In this document: positions 14,175 to 17,726 of the stretch, piece after piece
Numbering within the stretch: position 1 is the first letter of the stretch
Layout of the letters: each line of letters starts with the position of its first letter
DNA from: CAIYRG01 sp035318785
Lineage (GTDB): Bacteria > Pseudomonadota > Alphaproteobacteria > Micropepsales > Micropepsaceae
Direction: 5' to 3'
Assembly: GCA_035318785.1 (NCBI GenBank)
Contig: DATHDZ010000298.1
Location: 1 to 17,726, forward strand
Length of the DNA: 17,726 nucleotides
Position numbers and translations under genes: made by a program
Notes under the pieces: generated by a model
Databases searched by the model: none
Seen by the model: the letters and a program-made list of their open reading frames with translations, nothing else
What the model was told of the DNA's origin: nothing

Positions 14175-15359
14175 TCACTCGCCGTCTACGATGGCCCAAT
14201 CATTGGGATAGAAGCCGTTGAAACCGGTGCGCAGCGCGATCGAATAGGCGCCCATGTTTTCGAACACGATGTAGTCGTCCTGCTGGATCGTCTTGGGCAG
14301 CAGCAGCGGTCGCGGCAACACGTCCAGCGTGTCGCACGTGGGTCCGAAGATCTTGAACGGCTTCAGCTCGCCGCGCCTCTCGCGCACCCGTCCGCTCGGA
14401 CCAAAGCCGAGAACGCGGCGCGGATAGTCGGCGGTCCAGGCGGGAACCGCGAGCTCGTCGAAGCTGCCATAGATGCCGTCATTCAGGAACAGCTGGTCGT
14501 CGCGTCTGAGGATCACGCGCGTGATCAGCGACACCCCTTCGGCGCAGAGCGCCCGGCCGGGCTCGCACAGAATATCGCCGCCTTGCACGACCGGAAACGT
14601 CGAGACCGCTTCGCGAACGGTGTCGAAGTACCAATGGAACGGGGGCACGTCATTGCCGAGATAGGGCCCAGGGAAGCCGCCACCGATATCGAGCGCGTCG
14701 ATCGTCACGCCGCCGGCGACCGCAGCGCGGCGCGCCAGCTCGACCGCTTGCGCATAGGTGAAGGGGCTTAGGCATTGCGAGCCGACATGGAAGGTGATTG
14801 CCGGCTTCGCGCCCGCGCCGGCAATGCGTTTCAACAGCCGTGCCGCATTGGCCGGCGTGGTGCCGAATTTGCTCGACAGCTCGAGCATGGCGCCGCCCAA
14901 GGGTGTCGCGACGCGCACGAAGATCCGCAGCTCTTTGCCGCCATCGGTCTCGGCAAGCAATTTGTCGAGCTCCGGATCGCAGTCGACCACGAAATCGGTG
15001 AGGCCATGCTGGCGCCAAGCGGTGCCCGCTTCGCCCGGAATCCGCACCGGCGCCATGAAGTGGCAGGTGGAATCGGGATAGCGGCCGCGGATCAGCTCGA
15101 TTTCGGCGAGGGACGCCGTGTCGAAATGGCGGATACCCGCCTCATAAATCTGATCCAGAACATGGGCGACCGGGTTCGCCTTGACGGCGTACATCGTCGT
15201 TCCCGGAAAAGCCTCGAGAAACCGTCCCACGGCGGCGCGAAAGCGCGCCGGATGCAGCACATAGCTGGGCAGCGTCGGACGGGTCGCTTCGATGACCGAG
15301 GCGAAGGAGGGGTAACGGGGAAGCGCTTGGCTCGCGCGGGGCGCCGATTGCACATTCAT
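14175..15359 (-). CDS. odc: Ornithine (or ornithine/lysine) decarboxylase, alanine-racemase fold
   Basis: The 394-residue protein is a fold-type III PLP decarboxylase. K60 in YAVKANP binds PLP. H191 lies in FHVGSQ, GGGFPG (227-232) and E266-PGR hold the phosphate and pyridine nitrogen, and C342-D343 in GPTCDTLD is the active-site pair typical of ornithine decarboxylase. FENMGAYS (367-374) is the other family signature. It decarboxylates ornithine to putrescine for polyamine synthesis in the cytosol; lysine may also be used. The ATG at 15359 is preceded only by GGGG 8 nt upstream, and this stretch sits inside a hairpin, so translation may be controlled by the leader. Its stop codon abuts the prfC stop on the other strand. 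The size and motifs fit ODC rather than diaminopimelate decarboxylase (LysA). Confidence 0.93.
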   Translation of the reverse strand: MNVQSAPRASQALPRYPSFASVIEATRPTLPSYVLHPARFRAAVGRFLEAFPGTTMYAVKANPVAHVLDQIYEAGIRHFDTASLAEIELIRGRYPDSTCHFMAPVRIPGEAGTAWRQHGLTDFVVDCDPELDKLLAETDGGKELRIFVRVATPLGGAMLELSSKFGTTPANAARLLKRIAGAGAKPAITFHVGSQCLSPFTYAQAVELARRAAVAGGVTIDALDIGGGFPGPYLGNDVPPFHWYFDTVREAVSTFPVVQGGDILCEPGRALCAEGVSLITRVILRRDDQLFLNDGIYGSFDELAVPAWTADYPRRVLGFGPSGRVRERRGELKPFKIFGPTCDTLDVLPRPLLLPKTIQQDDYIVFENMGAYSIALRTGFNGFYPNDWAIVDGE

Positions 15360-15367
15360 GACTGCAA

Positions 15368-15389
15368 CCCCAAAGCGTGGGGCCGCTTC
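15368..15389 (-). promoter_or_regulatory. Two interleaved hairpins over the decarboxylase Shine-Dalgarno site
   Basis: On the minus-strand transcript, CCCCA (15382-15378) can pair with TGGGG (15372-15368), hiding the GGGG ribosome-binding candidate. Alternatively AAGCG (15388-15384) can pair with CGCTT (15377-15373), which places the CCCCA in a loop and frees the GGGG. The stems interleave, so both are unlikely to form together. This resembles a translational switch. A known alphaproteobacterial speF RNA motif precedes ornithine decarboxylase genes, and this may be the end of such a leader; a covariance search was not possible here. Confidence 0.4.
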
Positions 15390-15426
15390 TTAGTCGGGCA
15401 GGTCACGGGGGTCAAGGACGGCCCGA

Positions 15427-15846
15427 TCAACTGCTGCAGTCGCCGCTCATCGGGTCGCGCGGGAGGCCCAGCGTGCCCTGCACCATTTTTTCGTGAGCGG
15501 GTGTCGTGATCTGGTCCATGGCCTGGGCGGCGAATTTGAAATCGTCCGACTTGCAGGATTTCAGGCCGGCCAAAGCGCGTTTGACATTGCCGGTCTCGAT
15601 CCCGGAAATGATCTTCTCGGGATCGTTCTTGGCGTGGGTGCGGATGAATTGCTCCAAGCTGGCGCGAATGCGCTGGTAACGGTCTTCCCTCTCCTTTGCC
15701 AACGGAACGCGACAGATATCCAATTCTGCGTGATAGACGCGCATCAACATGTACATGCAGGCGATCGAGGTCTCCGCCCGCGCAGCTGCCACCGGCGTCA
15801 GCACGACGGCCGCCGACAACAACCACGGGAATAAAGCCTTACGCAT
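15427..15846 (-). CDS. Small secreted protein with four cysteines, unknown function
   Basis: The protein has 139 residues. A Sec signal peptide (MRKALFPWLLSAAVVLTPVAAARA) is likely cleaved near residue 24. The mature part is largely helical in character and has four cysteines (C30, C45, C98, C137), an even number that suits two disulfides in the periplasm. No known domain was recognised and no catalytic motif stands out. The ATG at 15846 is chosen because GGAGG lies 5 nt upstream; an ATG at 15858 overlaps that site and would add four residues before the signal. It lies between the DUF934 gene (68 bp upstream) and the decarboxylase gene (67 bp downstream), all on the minus strand. Codon use is like its neighbours, with no sign of transfer. 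Confidence 0.75.
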   Translation of the reverse strand: MRKALFPWLLSAAVVLTPVAAARAETSIACMYMLMRVYHAELDICRVPLAKEREDRYQRIRASLEQFIRTHAKNDPEKIISGIETGNVKRALAGLKSCKSDDFKFAAQAMDQITTPAHEKMVQGTLGLPRDPMSGDCSS

Positions 15847-15914
15847 GCACGCCTCCATCGGGACTCGTTCTGGGAACGCAATCCACCATTAGAAGGGTTC
15901 TCAGACGGAAAAAT

Positions 15915-16415
15915 TCAAGTGGGCAGCGCCGTTTGGCGCGCCCGGAGATCGCGGATCGTAACGCGCCCGTCCACCGAAGGCTGGTAGACATCACTGATTT
16001 CGTGAAGCGCGGTTTGGATATCGGCCACCGAAATATTCGGCGCCACGTCGAAAGCGTCCACGCCGACGCGGGTGTAAAAGGCAATCTGGTCCAGCAGGAA
16101 ATGCCCGGTAACGCGGATTTCGTTCCGGTAGCCCAGCCGCGTCCGCAGCAGGCGGGCGGCGGAGAAGGCGCGCCCATCCCTAAAAGCGGGAATGTGAAGC
16201 ACGACGACCGCAAGCTTTCCGAGATCAGGCTGCAGAGCTTGAGGCGACTCTCCCGATTCCAGGCGAACGCCAAACGGCCGCCCACTCGCCAAAAAATGAT
16301 CGCGCTCCGCCAGGAAGCGCTTGAGCGAGACGATCACCGGGCCGGCCGGCAGCACCTCCCCGTCCGCGACCGGGGTGAAATGGTCTTCGACGATGCGGTT
16401 ATCTTTAACCAGCAT
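15915..16415 (-). CDS. DUF934 family protein linked to sulfite reductase
   Basis: The 166-residue cytosolic protein lacks a signal or membrane segment. The central part (GRPFGVRLESGESPQALQ and LRTRLGYRNEIRVTG) and the ending region ISVADIQTALHEISDVYQP are typical of the DUF934 family. That family is nearly always found beside cysI/cysH and is thought to support sulfite reduction, though its biochemical role is not settled. The ATG at 16415 has AAGGA 8 nt upstream and lies inside the end of the reductase gene, overlapping it by 11 bp, which suggests translational coupling. An earlier in-frame start at 16442 lacks this support. In many alphaproteobacteria cysH follows; here a small secreted protein gene follows instead. 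Confidence 0.88.
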   Translation of the reverse strand: MLVKDNRIVEDHFTPVADGEVLPAGPVIVSLKRFLAERDHFLASGRPFGVRLESGESPQALQPDLGKLAVVVLHIPAFRDGRAFSAARLLRTRLGYRNEIRVTGHFLLDQIAFYTRVGVDAFDVAPNISVADIQTALHEISDVYQPSVDGRVTIRDLRARQTALPT

Positions 16416-17726
16416 AAAGGCGTTCCTTGAACGGCTGGGCACCGACGCGGCGGTAGGTGTCGAGGAAACGCTCGCGACCGCTGCGAAGGTTTTTATAGGT
16501 GTCGATCACGTTCTCGACCGCATCCACGATTCCTTCCCGATCGAAGCCGGGTCCGAGAATCTCGCCGAGCGAAGCGTCTTCCGCTCCCGAACCGCCGAGC
16601 AGGATCTGGTAATTCTCCACGCCTTTGCGGTCGACGCCCAGAATGCCGATATGGCCGACATGGTGATGGCCACAGGCGTTGATGCAGCCTGAGATCTTGA
16701 TCTTCAATTCGCCGAGATCGTGCTGGCGCTCGAGATTGGCAAAGCGTTTGGCGATCTCCGTCGCGATGGGAATCGAGCGAGCATTGGCCAGGTCGCAATA
16801 ATCCAGGCCCGGGCAGGCGATGATGTCGGTGACGAGTCCATAATTCGGCGTCGCCAGATTGAGGCCCGCGAGCCGTTCCCACAGCGCGAAGAGATCGGCC
16901 TCCCGCATATGGGGCAGAACCAGATTCTGCTCATGCGTGACGCGGATTTCGTCCTGGCCGAAAGCATCCATGATGTCGGCGATGCCATCCATCTCATCCG
17001 ATGAGCAATCGCCCGGCGTTTCCCCGATGGCCTTGAGCGAGATCGTCGCAATCGCATAGCCCGGCATCTTGTGCGGATGGATGTTGGTCTTCACCCAATT
17101 GGCGAAATCGCGATTGTCGCGTTTGGCGGCTTCGAAGGAGGCAGCGCCGGCGGCCAGCGTCTCGAAATGCGGCGGCGCGAAATACGCCGCGATGCGCGCG
17201 ATTTCCTCCTCGGGAAGCTGGAGCACACCGGTCTTCTTGATTTCGGCGAATTCGTTCTCGACGCGCCGGCGCATCTCCTCGATGCCGATCTGGTGCACGA
17301 GGATTTTCACGCGCGCTTTGTGGATGTTGTCGCGCCGGCCGCTCTCATTGTAGACGCGCATCACCGCTTCCAGAAAAGCGAGGATGTCGGCCTTCGGAAC
17401 GAAACTGCCCACTTCATGGCCGATGAAGGGTGCGCGCCCCAAGCCGCCGCCGACAAAGACGCGGTAGCCGATTTCGTCCTTATTGCGCAGGATCTCGATC
17501 CCGATGTCGTGCACCATGATCGCCGCACGGTCGGCGGACGATCCCGAAACCGCGATCTTGAATTTGCGCGGCAGGAAGGAGAATTCCGGGTGCAGCGTCG
17601 ACCATTGCCGCAGGATCTCCGACAGGATACGGGGGTCCTCGATCTCGTCGGCGGCAGCGGCAGCGAAAGGATCGGCGGTGATGTTGCGCACGCAATTGCC
17701 GCTCGTCTGCAGGCAATGCATCTCGA
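16405..17726 (-). CDS. cysI: Siroheme/4Fe-4S sulfite or nitrite reductase, C-terminal part (runs off right edge)
   Basis: The frame is open to the right edge, so the N-terminus is missing and about 440 residues are seen of the 550 or so usual for the family. The visible part contains the family segments TSGNCVRNITADP near the edge, RKFKIAVSGS, the VFVGGGLGR loop, and the cluster/siroheme cysteines C-P-G-L-D-Y-C (nucleotides about 16815-16795) and G-C-I-N-A-C-G (about 16686-16672). The last cysteine normally bridges the 4Fe-4S cluster and siroheme. The enzyme carries out six-electron reduction of sulfite to sulfide (or nitrite to ammonia) in the cytosol. Linkage to DUF934 favours sulfite. The ATG at 17721 is internal, not the start. 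The 3' end overlaps the DUF934 gene by 11 bp. Confidence 0.92.
   Translation of the reverse strand, partial: EMHCLQTSGNCVRNITADPFAAAAADEIEDPRILSEILRQWSTLHPEFSFLPRKFKIAVSGSSADRAAIMVHDIGIEILRNKDEIGYRVFVGGGLGRAPFIGHEVGSFVPKADILAFLEAVMRVYNESGRRDNIHKARVKILVHQIGIEEMRRRVENEFAEIKKTGVLQLPEEEIARIAAYFAPPHFETLAAGAASFEAAKRDNRDFANWVKTNIHPHKMPGYAIATISLKAIGETPGDCSSDEMDGIADIMDAFGQDEIRVTHEQNLVLPHMREADLFALWERLAGLNLATPNYGLVTDIIACPGLDYCDLANARSIPIATEIAKRFANLERQHDLGELKIKISGCINACGHHHVGHIGILGVDRKGVENYQILLGGSGAEDASLGEILGPGFDREGIVDAVENVIDTYKNLRSGRERFLDTYRRVGAQPFKERLYAG

Noticed and set aside
15368..15389. The two leader hairpins forming one H-type pseudoknot
   Set aside because: There are no nucleotides to bridge the shallow groove between the second strands of the stems, so a pseudoknot is sterically unlikely; competing hairpins fit better.
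15870..15904. Inverted repeat ctgggaac/gttctcag between the DUF934 and small secreted protein genes as a terminator
   Set aside because: The arms have a mismatch, the loop is about 19 nt, and no T-tract follows on the minus strand.

Overview
The window is a GC-rich stretch of a chromosome that looks alphaproteobacterial. The evidence is a PleC/DivJ-style histidine kinase with a perfect CtrA-type box (TTAA-N7-TTAAC) beside its gene, a cysI-DUF934 pair, a YbaL-type antiporter, and an alanine-racemase-fold ornithine decarboxylase with a structured leader. The genus cannot be fixed from the sequence alone. Thirteen protein genes are supported; two of them run off the window edges. No RNA genes, insertion sequences or CRISPR arrays were seen.

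Layout. 1-531 (minus): start of an octapeptide-repeat protein that continues past the left edge. 532-970: non-coding. 971-3105 (minus): a two-gene unit of an exported alpha/beta hydrolase and an exported diheme cytochrome c. 3205-4866 (minus): YbaL-type cation/proton antiporter. 4993-5805 (plus): arylamine N-acetyltransferase, convergent with the next block at a 4-bp gap. 5810-9629 (minus): a tight three-gene operon of a Tat-exported thiamine-diphosphate (ThDP) enzyme, an exported monoheme cytochrome c and a Tat-exported amidase. 9779-10807 (minus): an amidohydrolase of the ACMSD / gamma-resorcylate decarboxylase superfamily. 10908-12386 (minus): membrane histidine kinase, divergent from prfC (12588-14174, plus). 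prfC meets the ornithine decarboxylase gene (14175-15359, minus) stop codon to stop codon. 15427-15846 (minus): small secreted four-cysteine protein. 15915-17726 (minus): DUF934 gene and the 3' part of a cysI/nirA-type sulfite/nitrite reductase gene.

The most unusual part is 5810-10807. A ThDP-dependent enzyme of the acetolactate synthase / benzoylformate decarboxylase type carries a twin-arginine signal and is followed by a periplasmic cytochrome c and a second Tat-exported enzyme. Enzymes of this ThDP class are usually cytosolic. Together with the exported hydrolase and diheme cytochrome at 971-3105, this suggests a periplasmic catabolic or oxidative route that passes electrons to c-type cytochromes. 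The substrate is not evident. A plausible promoter with an inverted repeat just upstream of its -35 precedes the ThDP gene.

Other points of note are two interleaved hairpins in the ornithine decarboxylase leader, one of which covers the GGGG Shine-Dalgarno candidate; a near-perfect 168-bp higher-order period in the repeat gene; and an apparently missing metal-ligand histidine in the amidohydrolase.
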